Shown here: positions 26,371 to 35,969 of the stretch, one piece after another
How positions within the stretch are numbered: the stretch's first letter is position 1
Layout of the letters: every line of letters starts with the position of its first letter
Source of the DNA: Phycobacter azelaicus
Lineage (GTDB): Bacteria > Pseudomonadota > Alphaproteobacteria > Rhodobacterales > Rhodobacteraceae
DNA length: 64,000 nucleotides
Direction of reading: 5' to 3'
NCBI RefSeq assembly: GCF_014884385.1
Contig: NZ_WKFH01000003.1
Span: forward strand, 1,564,001-1,628,000
Program-made: the position numbers and the translations under genes
Notes under the pieces: generated by a model
What the model was told of the DNA's origin: nothing
The model's database searches: none
What the model saw: only the letters and a program-made list of their open reading frames with translations

Positions 26371-27269
26371 TACGCTGTGACCTCCGCGCCAAAGACCTCT
26401 CGCCGCAGCCGCATGGCCATGGCGGGATCGTCGGTGATCACCCCGTCGACATCTGAGGCAAGGCCTTTGCGAATGGCCTCTTCCCCACGCAGGGTCCAGA
26501 CCATGACCTTAAGGCCAAGGTCGCGTGCCAGCGCGCGTTGATCCGCCGTCATTTCCCAGAAAAGGGGGCTCCAGACGCTGGCGCCATTTGCGGCCAGATC
26601 GCGCAGCATGGTTTCGGGCTCTGCGCTGGCACCATCGAGCCAGGGCGAGCCGTCGTAGAGGTTCCCGCTGGGATGGATGGTCTTGCTCATCGACAGGTGT
26701 GAGCGGCGCAGTTGCGGTACCAGTTTGCGGGCTGCAGTCAGGATCTGCCAGTTGAAGGAGTGGATCAGGCAGGAGTCCTGCGTCCCGGTGGCCGCGATCA
26801 CCTCCGCGGTGGTGCGCAGGAAATCCTCGGGGTGCGGTTCGGCGCTGTCGTCGGGATCGTGTTTCAGCTCGACCAGCACGTCGATGGGCCGATCCGCCTT
26901 GGCCACCAGGTCCAGTACCTCGGAGAGACGCGGAATGCGGGCGCCGGGCAGTTCCTGCTGCTGGGGGTGTTTCTTGGCATACTCCGATCCGGGTCGGATG
27001 CCGCCAACATCAAAGGTGCAAAGCTCCGCAAAGGTAAGGCTGCGCACATCCGGGCCTTCCGCGGTCAGGAAGGCGCCGTCGGCATCGCGCGTCGTGTCGG
27101 CGAGAAGGCGGTGATTGTGGGTCACGACAGGCACACCGTCACGGGTCAGAAGCACGTCCAGTTCGATCCCGTCGGCGCCAGAGGCTATCGTGTGCTCAAA
27201 GCCCTCCAACGTGTTCTCGGGGAGCACATCCGGCGCGCCGCGGTGGCCAAATATCTTGGGCGGTTGCAT
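26370..27269 (-). CDS. ugpQ: Glycerophosphodiester phosphodiesterase
   Basis: Cytoplasmic GDPD-family enzyme of 299 residues hydrolysing glycerophosphodiesters to glycerol-3-phosphate and an alcohol. HRGAPDVLPENT gives the catalytic His/Arg pair, GADGIELDVLLTRDGVPVVTHN the metal ligands and second His, and VELKHD the third site. UgpQ normally accompanies UgpBAEC to cleave imported diesters during phosphate limitation. It lies 9 bases after ugpC. Confidence 0.93.
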   Translation of the reverse strand: MQPPKIFGHRGAPDVLPENTLEGFEHTIASGADGIELDVLLTRDGVPVVTHNHRLLADTTRDADGAFLTAEGPDVRSLTFAELCTFDVGGIRPGSEYAKKHPQQQELPGARIPRLSEVLDLVAKADRPIDVLVELKHDPDDSAEPHPEDFLRTTAEVIAATGTQDSCLIHSFNWQILTAARKLVPQLRRSHLSMSKTIHPSGNLYDGSPWLDGASAEPETMLRDLAANGASVWSPLFWEMTADQRALARDLGLKVMVWTLRGEEAIRKGLASDVDGVITDDPAMAMRLRREVFGAEVTA

Positions 27270-27278
27270 CGCGTGTTC

Positions 27279-28358
27279 CTAGTTCAGACGTTGCCCGGAG
27301 GACAGATCGAAAAGGTGCAGCTGATCGGCTGCGCATCCAAGTTCAAGCATTTCACCGCTGCCATGCTGCTGCACGCCGGACAGGCGCACTGCCAGCGGCA
27401 CCGAGGTGCCCGAGACAGTGCCGTGCACAACCGTGTCGGCGCCGAGCTGTTCGACGAAATCGACCTCAAGGTGGAACTGTGCCGCACCCGAGGCGTCCAT
27501 GGACAGGTGTTCGGGGCGGATGCCCATGGCGATCTGAGCGCCTGCGCTTGCAGGGATTTCGTCGGCAAAGCGGATGTCTCGGCTGCCATCGACCAGCAGT
27601 CCACGGCGATCCTCGGTAACGGTGCCTTCGACCACGTTCATGGCCGGGCTGCCGATGAAGTCGGCAACGAACCGGCTGGCGGGGCGCAGGTAAAGATCCA
27701 TGGGCGTGCCGATCTGCTCGACCCGGCCGGCGTTCATGATGATGATCCGGTCGGCAAGGCTCATCGCTTCGACCTGATCGTGAGTCACGTAGATGAAGGT
27801 GGCGCCAAGGCGCTGGTGCAGTGCCTTTAGCTCGGCGCGTAGTTGTGTGCGCAGCTTGGCATCGAGGTTCGACAGGGGTTCGTCAAACAGGAATACCTTG
27901 GGGTCGCGCACGATGGCGCGGCCCATGGCGACCCGCTGGCGTTGACCGCCCGACAGCTGTGCGGGCTTGCGGTCGAGATACTCTTCCAGGCGCAGGGTAC
28001 GCGCGGCCTCGGCGATGCGCTCGGCGATCTGGTCCTTGGGCAGGCCCTCGTTTTTCAGGCCGTACTCCATGTTGCCGCGCACCGACATATGCGGGTACAG
28101 CGCGTAGTTCTGGAACACCATGGCGATGTCACGATCGCCGGGTTCCAAGTTGTTCACCCGGCGCTCACCGATGTTCAGATCGCCAGTAGTGATGCTTTCA
28201 AGACCGGCGATCATCCGCAGGATGGTGGACTTGCCGCAGCCCGAAGGGCCGACCAGCACGATGAACTCTCCATCCGCGATATCCACGTTCACGTCGGACA
28301 CGGCGGTGACACCGCCCGGATAGGTCTTGCCCAGGGATTTGATGTTGAGAGTAGCCAT
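27279..28358 (-). CDS. ugpC: sn-Glycerol-3-phosphate ABC importer ATPase
   Basis: ATPase of 359 residues of the MalK/UgpC subgroup. Walker A GPSGCGKST, signature LSGGQRQRVAMGRAI, Walker B FDEPLSNLDAKLR, switch THDQVEAM, then a TOBE regulatory domain (MGIRPEHLSMD). It directly follows ugpE (one-base junction) and serves both permeases. MalK-type ATPases can be shared with other carbohydrate importers, but gene order makes UgpC clear. Confidence 0.93.
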   Translation of the reverse strand: MATLNIKSLGKTYPGGVTAVSDVNVDIADGEFIVLVGPSGCGKSTILRMIAGLESITTGDLNIGERRVNNLEPGDRDIAMVFQNYALYPHMSVRGNMEYGLKNEGLPKDQIAERIAEAARTLRLEEYLDRKPAQLSGGQRQRVAMGRAIVRDPKVFLFDEPLSNLDAKLRTQLRAELKALHQRLGATFIYVTHDQVEAMSLADRIIIMNAGRVEQIGTPMDLYLRPASRFVADFIGSPAMNVVEGTVTEDRRGLLVDGSRDIRFADEIPASAGAQIAMGIRPEHLSMDASGAAQFHLEVDFVEQLGADTVVHGTVSGTSVPLAVRLSGVQQHGSGEMLELGCAADQLHLFDLSSGQRLN

Positions 28359-29207
28359 TTATTTCTCGCTTTCGACCAGCCCTTTGACAAAGAGCTTTTG
28401 CATTAGAACGACGACCAGAACCGGAGGAATCATGGCAAGGACGGCGGTGCCCATGATGTAGTGCCAGACCGGCAGCGCCTCGCCCGAGTTGACCATGCGC
28501 TGGATGCCCATGACGACAGTGTAGAGACTTTCGTCGGTGGTGATCAGCAGCGGCCAGAGATACTGGTTCCAGCCGTAGATGAAGAGGATGATGAAGAGCG
28601 CCGCGATATTGGTGCGCGACAGCGGCAGCAGGATATCCTTGAAAAAGCGGATCGGCCCTGCGCGGTCGATACGGGCGGCCTCGACCAGCTCATCCGGGAT
28701 GGTGAGGAAGAACTGGCGGAACAGGAAGGTTGCCGTTGCCGATGCGATCAGCGGCACGGTGAGGCCCGCATAGGTGTTCAGCAGGCCCATCTTCACCACC
28801 ACATCGAATGTGGGCAGGATCCGCACTTCGACGGGCAGCATCAGGGTGACGAAGATCATCCAGAAAAAGCCCATGCGGAAGGGGAAGCGGAAATAGACGA
28901 TGGCATAAGCCGACAGGATCGAGATGACGATTTTGCCGAAGGTGATGACGAGAGCCATAATCGCGCTGTTGAACATCATCATACCGATGGGCACACCGCC
29001 CGCCTCGGGCAGACCGCCGGACAGCAGCTGGGTGTAGTTCTCCCAGGCCTGATCGCCGAACCACAGCGGGATGGGGGATTGTGACAGGGCGCCGGGTCCG
29101 TGGGTCGACGCAACAAGCGCCATCCAGACCGGGAAACACAGGAACAGCACACCGACGATCAGGATCGCATGGGTGAGGAACGTCAGAATGGGGCGATTTT
29201 CGACCAT
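28359..29207 (-). CDS. ugpE: sn-Glycerol-3-phosphate ABC permease
   Basis: Inner-membrane permease of 282 residues with six helices. The EAA loop is at [26 protein letters not shown] (about residues 180-205). FGDQAWENYTQLL in the first periplasmic loop and MGIQRMVNSGEA near the end are typical of UgpE. The stop and start codons of ugpA and ugpE share one base, so expression is coupled. Confidence 0.92.
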   Translation of the reverse strand: MVENRPILTFLTHAILIVGVLFLCFPVWMALVASTHGPGALSQSPIPLWFGDQAWENYTQLLSGGLPEAGGVPIGMMMFNSAIMALVITFGKIVISILSAYAIVYFRFPFRMGFFWMIFVTLMLPVEVRILPTFDVVVKMGLLNTYAGLTVPLIASATATFLFRQFFLTIPDELVEAARIDRAGPIRFFKDILLPLSRTNIAALFIILFIYGWNQYLWPLLITTDESLYTVVMGIQRMVNSGEALPVWHYIMGTAVLAMIPPVLVVVLMQKLFVKGLVESEK

Positions 29208-30088
29208 CAGTATTGCACCTTGCGCTCGACGTAACGGAATTGGATGAAGGTCATTAGGATCACCATGCCCATCAGGATCACCGACTGCGCGGCAGAGGAT
29301 CCGTAGTCCTGACCGATAAAGCCGGTGTTGTAGACCCGGAACACCAGGATCGAGGTTGCATCGGCCGGGCCGCCCTCGGTGGTGGCGTGGATCAGGGCGA
29401 AAGTGTCAAAGAAGGCGTAGACGAGGTTGACAACCAGTAGGAAAAACGTGGTGGGCGTCAGCAGAGGAAATGTGATCGACCAGAAGCGGCGGATCGGACC
29501 TGCGCGGTCAATGGCGGCGGCCTCGATCAGGGATTTCGGGATCGATTGCAAACCGGCCAGGAAGAACAGGAAATTGTAGCTCACCTGTTTCCAGGCAGCG
29601 GCCACGACAACCAGCAAAAGCGCCTGATCGCCGTTCACGTAGTGGTTCCATTCCACCCCGATGCCTTTCAGCCAGTAAGCCACGATGCCAAGCGAGGGGT
29701 TCATCAGGAAGTACCAGATCACACCGGCCAGAGCGGGGGCGACCGCGTAGGGCCAGATCAGAAGCGTACGATAGCTGGTCGCGGCCTTGATCGCCCGGTT
29801 GGCCGCCACCGCCAGCAAGAGCGAGATCGCCATCGCCAGGAAGGCCACCGAAAAGCCAAAGATCAGCGTGGTGCGGAAGGACTTCAGATAGCCTGGATCG
29901 CGGAACAGCTCGTAGTAGTTCTCTAGCCAGACCCATTCGCGGGAAAAGCCAAAAGCGTCTTCGATGAAGAACGAGCTTTCAAGCGCCTGATAGGAGGGCC
30001 AGAAAAAGAAGGCGACGGTGATCGCGATTTGCGGCAGCACCAACATGTAGGGCAGCAGCTTTGAGCGGAAGACGACACGCTTTTGCAC
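29207..30088 (-). CDS. ugpA: sn-Glycerol-3-phosphate ABC permease
   Basis: Partner permease of 293 residues. It opens with [23 protein letters not shown], contains the EAA loop [24 protein letters not shown] (about 195-218) and ends in a helix followed by a basic tail. It forms the membrane channel with UgpE. An 83-base gap with a strong stem-loop separates it from ugpB upstream. Confidence 0.92.
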   Translation of the reverse strand: MQKRVVFRSKLLPYMLVLPQIAITVAFFFWPSYQALESSFFIEDAFGFSREWVWLENYYELFRDPGYLKSFRTTLIFGFSVAFLAMAISLLLAVAANRAIKAATSYRTLLIWPYAVAPALAGVIWYFLMNPSLGIVAYWLKGIGVEWNHYVNGDQALLLVVVAAAWKQVSYNFLFFLAGLQSIPKSLIEAAAIDRAGPIRRFWSITFPLLTPTTFFLLVVNLVYAFFDTFALIHATTEGGPADATSILVFRVYNTGFIGQDYGSSAAQSVILMGMVILMTFIQFRYVERKVQY

Positions 30089-30123
30089 GGGCAGGAACCT
30101 TTGGGGGGATCGTGGTCAAAAAG

Positions 30124-30147
30124 GGGAGGCCCCGGCGGGGGCCTCCC
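30124..30147 (-). other. Stem-loop between ugpB and ugpA
   Basis: A perfect 10-base-pair inverted repeat, GGGAGGCCCC / GGGGCCTCCC with a four-base loop, lies between the ugpB stop and the ugpA start. Lacking a U-tract, it is more likely an mRNA-stabilising or partial termination element that raises ugpB over the membrane genes. Confidence 0.65.
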
Positions 30148-30171
30148 AATAAAGCCAACAGGTGGGGATGA

Positions 30172-31491
30172 TCAGTCGTTGGCTTTTTCGAACTTGCGCA
30201 GCAGGGCGTTGCCGCGCTCGACAGCTGCGTCAAGGGCGGTCTTGGCGTCTTTGTCGCCTGCCCAGACGGCTTCCAGCTCTTCGTTGATGATGTCACGGAT
30301 CTGAACGAAGTTACCGAAACGAAGACCTTTGGAGGCCGGGGTCGGTGTGTTCAGCGACAGCTGCTTGATCGCGGTGTCGGTCATCGGATCGGTGTTGTAG
30401 AACCCCTGCTCCTTGGACAGATCGTAAGCTGCGTTGGTGATCGGAACATAGCCGGTGCTCTGGTGCCAGGCGGCCTGCTGTTCAGGCGAGGAGACGAACT
30501 TGAAGAATTCGGCAACACACTTGTATTCGGGCGCTTCGTGACCGTTCAGCACCCAGAGGGTCGCACCGCCGATGATCGAGTTCTGCGGTTTGTCTGCAAC
30601 GGCTGTGTCAACCGGCAGCATGGTCTGGCCGAATTCGAAGTCGGTGATGTCTTTCTTGAAGCCACCATAGTAGGCTGAGGAGTTGATCCACAGCGCGGTT
30701 TCGCCGTTGACGAACTGGCCACGGCTGTCACCGCGACGACCGCCATAGGCGAACAGGCCTTCTTTGCCCATGTCTGCGATACGCTGAATGTGGTTCACAA
30801 CCGCATCATTGTTGAAGGTGAACTCGGTCTTGAGCGAGGCAAAGCCGTTTTCCTCGGTGCCCATGGGCAGGTTGTGCCAGGCCGAGTAGTTCTCGATGTT
30901 GGACCAGGACTGCCAGCCAAAGGAAAAGGGCTTTTCAACGCCGTTGGCTTTCAAGGCGCGGGCGGCTTCTTCAACTTCGTCCCAGGTGGTCGGAACGGCA
31001 ACACCGGCGGCGTCCAGCGCGGTTTTGTTGTACCACAGAACCGGGGTGGACGAGTTGAACGGCAGCGACAGAAGGTTGTTTTCGGTGTCGGTGTAATAGG
31101 AAATCACGGCCGGAAGATAGGCAGAGGCGTCAAATTCCACGCCTGCATCTTCCATCAGCTTGTAGACCGGGTAGATCGCGCCCTTGTCACCGGCGGCCAT
31201 CATGGTGGCGGTGCCGACCTCAAAGACCTGCACGACGTGCGGCTGCTCACCGGCGCGGAAGGCGGCGATCGCTGCGGTCATGTTCTCGGTGTAGTTGCCT
31301 TTATAGACGGCATTGATCTGGCAGCTGTTCGAACCGCCGTTAAAGTCCGCAGCCATCTGATTGACGGTCTCACCCAGCTGACCGCCCATGGCATGCCAGA
31401 ACTGGACTTCAGCCTTTTCGGCGAATGCGGTGGTGCCAACCATGGCAAAGGCGGTGGTTGCCGACAGAATGGATTTGAGTTTCATGTTCAT
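30172..31491 (-). CDS. ugpB: sn-Glycerol-3-phosphate periplasmic binding protein
   Basis: Solute-binding protein of 439 residues with a Sec signal peptide (MNMKLKSILS, hydrophobic core, TAFA). The mature region begins AEVQFWHAMGGQLGETVNQM, a UgpB hallmark, and YGGRRGDSRGQFVNGETALW is the ligand-site block. It is the first gene of ugpBAECQ-HAD-glpR. UgpB in other bacteria binds glycerol-3-phosphate and glycerophosphocholine. Its upstream region carries repeated operator-like half-sites. Confidence 0.93.
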   Translation of the reverse strand: MNMKLKSILSATTAFAMVGTTAFAEKAEVQFWHAMGGQLGETVNQMAADFNGGSNSCQINAVYKGNYTENMTAAIAAFRAGEQPHVVQVFEVGTATMMAAGDKGAIYPVYKLMEDAGVEFDASAYLPAVISYYTDTENNLLSLPFNSSTPVLWYNKTALDAAGVAVPTTWDEVEEAARALKANGVEKPFSFGWQSWSNIENYSAWHNLPMGTEENGFASLKTEFTFNNDAVVNHIQRIADMGKEGLFAYGGRRGDSRGQFVNGETALWINSSAYYGGFKKDITDFEFGQTMLPVDTAVADKPQNSIIGGATLWVLNGHEAPEYKCVAEFFKFVSSPEQQAAWHQSTGYVPITNAAYDLSKEQGFYNTDPMTDTAIKQLSLNTPTPASKGLRFGNFVQIRDIINEELEAVWAGDKDAKTALDAAVERGNALLRKFEKAND

Positions 31492-31546
31492 CTCCTATCG
31501 CTGCGGATTGTTAATCGCGGCCGCAGCAGGTCCCCGTTTTGATTCT

Positions 31547-31631
31547 CTATGAGTTCACTCACTCATATGAGGCGCTTTATTCTGTGTTTGTAACGCTCAT
31601 ATGAATTCACTTTGCGTTCAGATGAACATTT
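31547..31631 (-). promoter_or_regulatory. Array of ATGAr half-sites upstream of ugpB
   Basis: Four related sites are spaced over 85 bases: TATGAGTTCAC (from 31549), the perfect palindrome CTCATATGAG (31562-31571), CTCATATGAATTCAC (from 31596), and CAGATGAACATT (from 31619). They are placed for control of ugpB and may bind the operon's DeoR/GlpR-type regulator. A canonical Pho box is not obvious. Confidence 0.5.
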
Positions 31632-31802
31632 CGTCAAGCGCGTACATAACCTGCTCAATAAATAGTCATCTGCCGTTATCGGCCCTTTCGCGCCCTTCAT
31701 AAGCTTGAATTTGCGCGGATTTTGGTGAAATTGCCGACTTTTTGGGGCGCGATGTCCACAGGAAAAAGCGCCCGGTTTTACCTATGGGCGCTGAAGAACG
31801 CC

Positions 31803-31835
31803 AAACCCGGCCTGCAGGCATGCGCGGCCGGGTTT
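31803..31835 (-). terminator. Likely terminator hairpin downstream of the malonate operon
   Basis: AAACCCGGCC (31803-31812) and GGCCGGGTTT (31826-31835) are perfect complements around a 13-base loop, 41 bases past the matB stop and before the ugpB promoter region. The right-hand arm supplies only a short T-run on the minus strand. Confidence 0.6.
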
Positions 31836-31875
31836 GTTGATTCTCTTAGTCAGAAAGGGCCATCTTCGCCGGGTG

Positions 31876-33393
31876 TCAGCCAGCCTTGAAAGTGGAGTTG
31901 AACTGATCCCGCAGGATGTTCTTTTGCACCTTGCCCATTGTATTGCGGGGCAGCTCGTCCAGAACCACCAGCTTGCGGGGGTGTTTGAACCGCGCCAGCA
32001 CGCCCCGTACCGCCTCCATGACGGCGCCGGTGTCGGGGGAGGCTCCGGGTTCGGGCACGATCACGCCCAGAACGGTCTCGCCAAAATCCGGGTGCGGCAC
32101 TCCGATCACCGCGCTTTCAAGCACGCCGGGCTGATCGTCCAGAACCAATTCGATTTCCTTGGGGTAGATGTTGTAACCGCCCGAGATGATCAGATCCTTG
32201 TTGCGCCCGACGATCTGCACATAGCCATCCGCGTCGATCAACCCGAGGTCCCCCGTGATAAAGAACCCATCCTCGCGCAGTTCGGCGGCGGTCTTCTCGG
32301 GCATCTGCCAATAGCCCTTGAAGACGTTTGGCCCGCGTACCTCGATCTGCCCGATCTCTCCATCGGGCAGGGTGGCACCGCTATCTGGATCGGTGATTTT
32401 CAGCTCGACGCCGGGTAGGGGAAAGCCCACCGTGCCCGCGCGCCGTTCGCCATCAAAAGGATTGGAGGTGTTCATATTGGTTTCCGTCATCCCGTAGCGC
32501 TCCAGGATGCGGTGGCCGGTCCGCTCTTCGAACTGTACATGGGTTTCCGCCAAAAGCGGCGCCGACCCCGAGATGAACAGCCGCATATGCGCCGCCAGAT
32601 CGCGGGTGAAGCGCGGATCGCCCAAAAGACGCGTGTAGAAGGTCGGCACCCCCATCATCGTGGTCGCCTTTGGCAGATGTGCGATGATGGCATCCAGATC
32701 GAACTTTGGCAGGAAGATCATCGACCCGCCCGCCGCCAGGGTCACATTGCTGGCCACGAACAGCCCGTGGGTGTGAAAGATCGGTAGCGCATGGAGCAGC
32801 ACATCATCGCTGGTGAAACGCCATTCGCTGACCAGAGTGCGCGCGTTGGACAGAAGGTTGTCCTGCGTCAGCATCGCCCCTTTTGAACGGCCCGTGGTGC
32901 CGGAGGTATAAAGAAAGGCCGCCAGATCATCGCCGTTGCGCGGAACCGTTGGATAGCTCGTATCCTGCTGCTTTGCTTCGTCCATCAGACTGCCGCTACC
33001 ATCTGCGCCAAGGGTCATGATCTGCGCGCCCAGATCCTTGGCCACTGGCGTCAACCCGTTCAGGCTGGCGCCGTCACAGACGATCATCCGTGCGCCGCTG
33101 TTCTCGATGAAATAGGTCAGCTCATCCACCGTGTAAGCGGTGTTGAGGGGCAGAAAGACCAGCCCCGCCTGCGCGCAGGCCGCATAGAGCGCCAGTGCCT
33201 CGGGGGATTTTTCGACCTGCACCGCCACGCGGTCGCCCGGCTCAAGGCCCTTTGTGGTCATCACATGGGCGATCTGGGCCGCCGTCTCCAGGAAGGATTG
33301 ATGCGTGATCACCTGACCGTCAGGCAGATATAGGAAGGCGGTGGTGTTTCCGGCATGGGCACCGAACAGCCCGTCATAAAGAGGATTTGCCAT
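31876..33393 (-). CDS. matB: Malonyl-CoA synthetase
   Basis: AMP-forming acyl-CoA ligase of 505 residues that activates malonate to malonyl-CoA. The phosphate-binding motif is YTSGTTGRSKGAML, followed by LPIFHTHGLFVA, ERYGMTETNMNTSNP (A5 motif), TGDLGLIDADGYVQIVGRNKD and the C-terminal RNTMGKVQKNILR with the catalytic Lys. The specific features plus matA immediately upstream (3-base gap) make malonate the substrate. The product feeds MatA, or fatty acid synthesis. Confidence 0.93.
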   Translation of the reverse strand: MANPLYDGLFGAHAGNTTAFLYLPDGQVITHQSFLETAAQIAHVMTTKGLEPGDRVAVQVEKSPEALALYAACAQAGLVFLPLNTAYTVDELTYFIENSGARMIVCDGASLNGLTPVAKDLGAQIMTLGADGSGSLMDEAKQQDTSYPTVPRNGDDLAAFLYTSGTTGRSKGAMLTQDNLLSNARTLVSEWRFTSDDVLLHALPIFHTHGLFVASNVTLAAGGSMIFLPKFDLDAIIAHLPKATTMMGVPTFYTRLLGDPRFTRDLAAHMRLFISGSAPLLAETHVQFEERTGHRILERYGMTETNMNTSNPFDGERRAGTVGFPLPGVELKITDPDSGATLPDGEIGQIEVRGPNVFKGYWQMPEKTAAELREDGFFITGDLGLIDADGYVQIVGRNKDLIISGGYNIYPKEIELVLDDQPGVLESAVIGVPHPDFGETVLGVIVPEPGASPDTGAVMEAVRGVLARFKHPRKLVVLDELPRNTMGKVQKNILRDQFNSTFKAG

Positions 33394-33396
33394 GGG

Positions 33397-34653
33397 CTAG
33401 TTGCTTTCCGTTTTGTGAGTCTTTGAGGCGGCGGCCAGGGCTCGTACCTCTGCCGTTGCGGCCACCTTGAGAGTGGTGGCGAATTGCTCGTGGTTTTGTG
33501 CGACCTTCTTGAGGTCATAGAGGTAGTTCACCATTGCGCCGCCCGATTGCGCCCGACCTTTGTCCGAGGTGTCTGCATCGGCGTGTACGGCATGAATGAT
33601 CGCGCCATTGCCAAGGTGGAACCGCGCGACGGGATCAAAGGGCAGGCCGCCGCGCCCCTTGGCTGATAGCAGGTAATGGGCGGCATCGGCCTTGACCTGC
33701 TCCGGGTCGCTCGGATCCCACTCCAGACCTTCTTTCGCGATCCAGCCCGCAAGCCCCGGAATGGGCGAGAGGGTGACAAAGGTTTTCAGTCCGGGCAGTT
33801 CAGCGGCCAAATCAGCGGCCACCTGTTTGATCAGGGAATTGCCGAATGAGATGCTGGCCAACCCCGCCTGACAGTTGGAGATCGAATAGAATACCGCCGT
33901 GTCTGCCTCATCCGCCGTCATTGGCGTGCGGTCCTCAGTCAAAAGCGCCTGAACAGACCCTGGAATGCCCTTTGTTAGAGCCACTTCGACAAAGATCAGC
34001 GGCTCATCCGGCATGGCGGGGTGGAAGAAGGCAAAGCAGCGCCGGTCCGCCGGTTGCAACCTGCGGCGCAGGTCATCCCAGCTGTCGATGGCATGCACCG
34101 CCTCATAGGCGATGATCTTTTCCAGAATATTGGCCGGGCTTTGCCAGTTGATCGGCCGTAACACCAGGAAACCCCGGTTGAACCAAGAGGCAAAGAGGTG
34201 GCGAAAGTCCTGATCCAGCGCCTCCAGCTCGGGAATGCCGCGCCCCAGCCGCAACAAGTCGGCGCGCATCCGCACCAAGGCGCCGGTTGCTCCGGGCACG
34301 CGGTTGAGGCGGCGGATCAGCTCTTGTCGGCGGGGTTCCACCGCCGCCATAAAGGTGCGATAGCTGTCTTTCGAAGGCGCTTGTTCGTAGGCGTCCAGCC
34401 CATTGCGCACCGCTTCGGGATCAATGTTCAGCTGGTTGGCTATATGGGTGAAGAAGGCCAGCTTTTCCTCGTCTTCCAGTCCCTCAAATCCAGAGATCAC
34501 CTCTTGCGCCAGCATCAGGCCCGAGGTCTCCCCGGCGGAACCGACCAGATCCTCGGCCAGCTCTGAAATCGGTCGGCTGTCCCTTTGCCCGCCGCCGGGC
34601 CAGAGGTAGCGCCGCTCGAACACGGTCGAGAGCAGGTCGGCGAGAAGGCTCAC
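33397..34653 (-). CDS. matA: Malonyl-CoA decarboxylase
   Basis: Cytoplasmic enzyme of 418 residues converting malonyl-CoA to acetyl-CoA and CO2. It shows the all-helical N-terminal MCD domain and the acetyltransferase-like catalytic domain with FVEVALTKGIPGSVQALL, FYSISNCQAGLASISFGN and the His of DPVARFHLGNGA. The chosen GTG at 34653 overlaps the dctM stop as GTGA and has GGGAGG eight bases upstream; an earlier ATG lies inside dctM. Paired with matB and a TRAP importer as in rhizobial mat operons. Confidence 0.92.
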   Translation of the reverse strand: MSLLADLLSTVFERRYLWPGGGQRDSRPISELAEDLVGSAGETSGLMLAQEVISGFEGLEDEEKLAFFTHIANQLNIDPEAVRNGLDAYEQAPSKDSYRTFMAAVEPRRQELIRRLNRVPGATGALVRMRADLLRLGRGIPELEALDQDFRHLFASWFNRGFLVLRPINWQSPANILEKIIAYEAVHAIDSWDDLRRRLQPADRRCFAFFHPAMPDEPLIFVEVALTKGIPGSVQALLTEDRTPMTADEADTAVFYSISNCQAGLASISFGNSLIKQVAADLAAELPGLKTFVTLSPIPGLAGWIAKEGLEWDPSDPEQVKADAAHYLLSAKGRGGLPFDPVARFHLGNGAIIHAVHADADTSDKGRAQSGGAMVNYLYDLKKVAQNHEQFATTLKVAATAEVRALAAASKTHKTESN

Positions 34654-35966
34654 ACGGCACCTCCCATCACCGCGTTTGGCAGCCATGTGGCAAGCCCCGG
34701 GAAGAGGCACAGCAGGATGATGGCGATCACCATGCAGGCCACGAAGGGGAGGGAGCCCATCAGGATGGTCTTCAGCGAGATATCCGGCGCGATGCCGTTG
34801 ATCACGTAAAGGTTCAGACCTACCGGGGGAGAGATAAGCCCGATCTCCATGTTGATGGTCAGCACTACGGCAAACCAGATCGGGTCAAACCCGGCGGTGG
34901 TGATGATCGGCAGCAGGATTGGCGCGGCCATCAGGATCACCGCGACGGGCGGCAGGAAGAAGCCCGCGATCAGAAGGAAAACATTGACCGCCCCCATGAG
35001 TACCCAGCGGTTCACATCCAGCGTGCCGATCCATTCTGCAATCGACTGGGTAATGAAAAGCGAGCTGAGCATGTAGGAAAAGACCCCGGCAGCGGCGATG
35101 ATGAAGAGGATCATCACAGACTCCTTGGTGCTGTCGCGCAGCACCACCCACAGGTCGGCGGGGTTCCAAAGCTTGTAGATCACCATTGCAATGAGCAGAC
35201 AAAGCAGCGCGCCCACGGCGGCGGTTTCCGACGGCGTCGCAACACCGCCATACATGGCATAAAGCACGCCAAGGATGATCAACAGGAAGGGGATGACGCG
35301 GGGCAGGATCTCGAAACGCTCCGCCCAGGTATAGCTGCCTGACCCGAGGCTTTTGGTCTCGCCCGAACGCCAGGTCGAATAAAGAGACCAAGCCATGAAA
35401 AGCCCGACCAGCATCAGCCCCGGAATGACGCCCGCCAGGAATAGCCGCCCGATCGAGGTCTCGGTGGCGATCCCGTAGACGATCATCGTGACCGAGGGCG
35501 GGATCAGGATGCCGAGCGTGCCGCCCGCGGCGATTGAGCCTGCCGCGACTCCGTCCGGGTACCCGCGCTTGCGCATCTCGGGGATGCCCATCTTTCCGAT
35601 TGCCGCACAGGTTGCGGGAGAGGATCCCGACATCGCGGCAAACAACGCGCAGGCGCCAAGGTTGGAGATCACCAGCCCGCCCGGCACCCGTGTCAGCCAC
35701 CGCTCCAGCGCCTCGTAAAGGTCAGCGCCCGCGCGGGTTGAGGCGATTGAGGCTCCCATGATGATGAACATCGGGATCGATAGAAGGGCGAAGTTATCCA
35801 GTTTGCCGAACAGGATCTCCGGCATCAGCTCAAGACTGCGCATGCCGTCAAAGACGATGAGAAAGCCAGCCGAAACGATCAGCAGGCCTAGCGCGACAGA
35901 GACGCCGGAAAACAGCACAAGGATGGTGGCAAGGGCGACAAGCCCGCCCAGAATAAGAGGGTCCAT
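34650..35966 (-). CDS. TRAP transporter large permease, putative malonate uptake
   Basis: DctM-family inner-membrane protein of 438 residues with about twelve helices. Typical blocks are FIIMGASIASTRAGADLYEAL, SGSSPATCAAIGKMGIPEM and GGTLGILIPPSVTMIVYG. It catalyses Na+-driven transport with the small permease and binding protein. The 3-base gap to dctQ and 4-base overlap with matA mark one operon, so malonate is the probable cargo. Confidence 0.9.
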   Translation of the reverse strand: MDPLILGGLVALATILVLFSGVSVALGLLIVSAGFLIVFDGMRSLELMPEILFGKLDNFALLSIPMFIIMGASIASTRAGADLYEALERWLTRVPGGLVISNLGACALFAAMSGSSPATCAAIGKMGIPEMRKRGYPDGVAAGSIAAGGTLGILIPPSVTMIVYGIATETSIGRLFLAGVIPGLMLVGLFMAWSLYSTWRSGETKSLGSGSYTWAERFEILPRVIPFLLIILGVLYAMYGGVATPSETAAVGALLCLLIAMVIYKLWNPADLWVVLRDSTKESVMILFIIAAAGVFSYMLSSLFITQSIAEWIGTLDVNRWVLMGAVNVFLLIAGFFLPPVAVILMAAPILLPIITTAGFDPIWFAVVLTINMEIGLISPPVGLNLYVINGIAPDISLKTILMGSLPFVACMVIAIILLCLFPGLATWLPNAVMGGAV

Positions 35967-35969
35967 GGC

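Noticed and set aside
31492..31875. Pho box upstream of ugpB
   Set aside because: No pair of CTGTCAT-like repeats with the right spacing could be found by eye.
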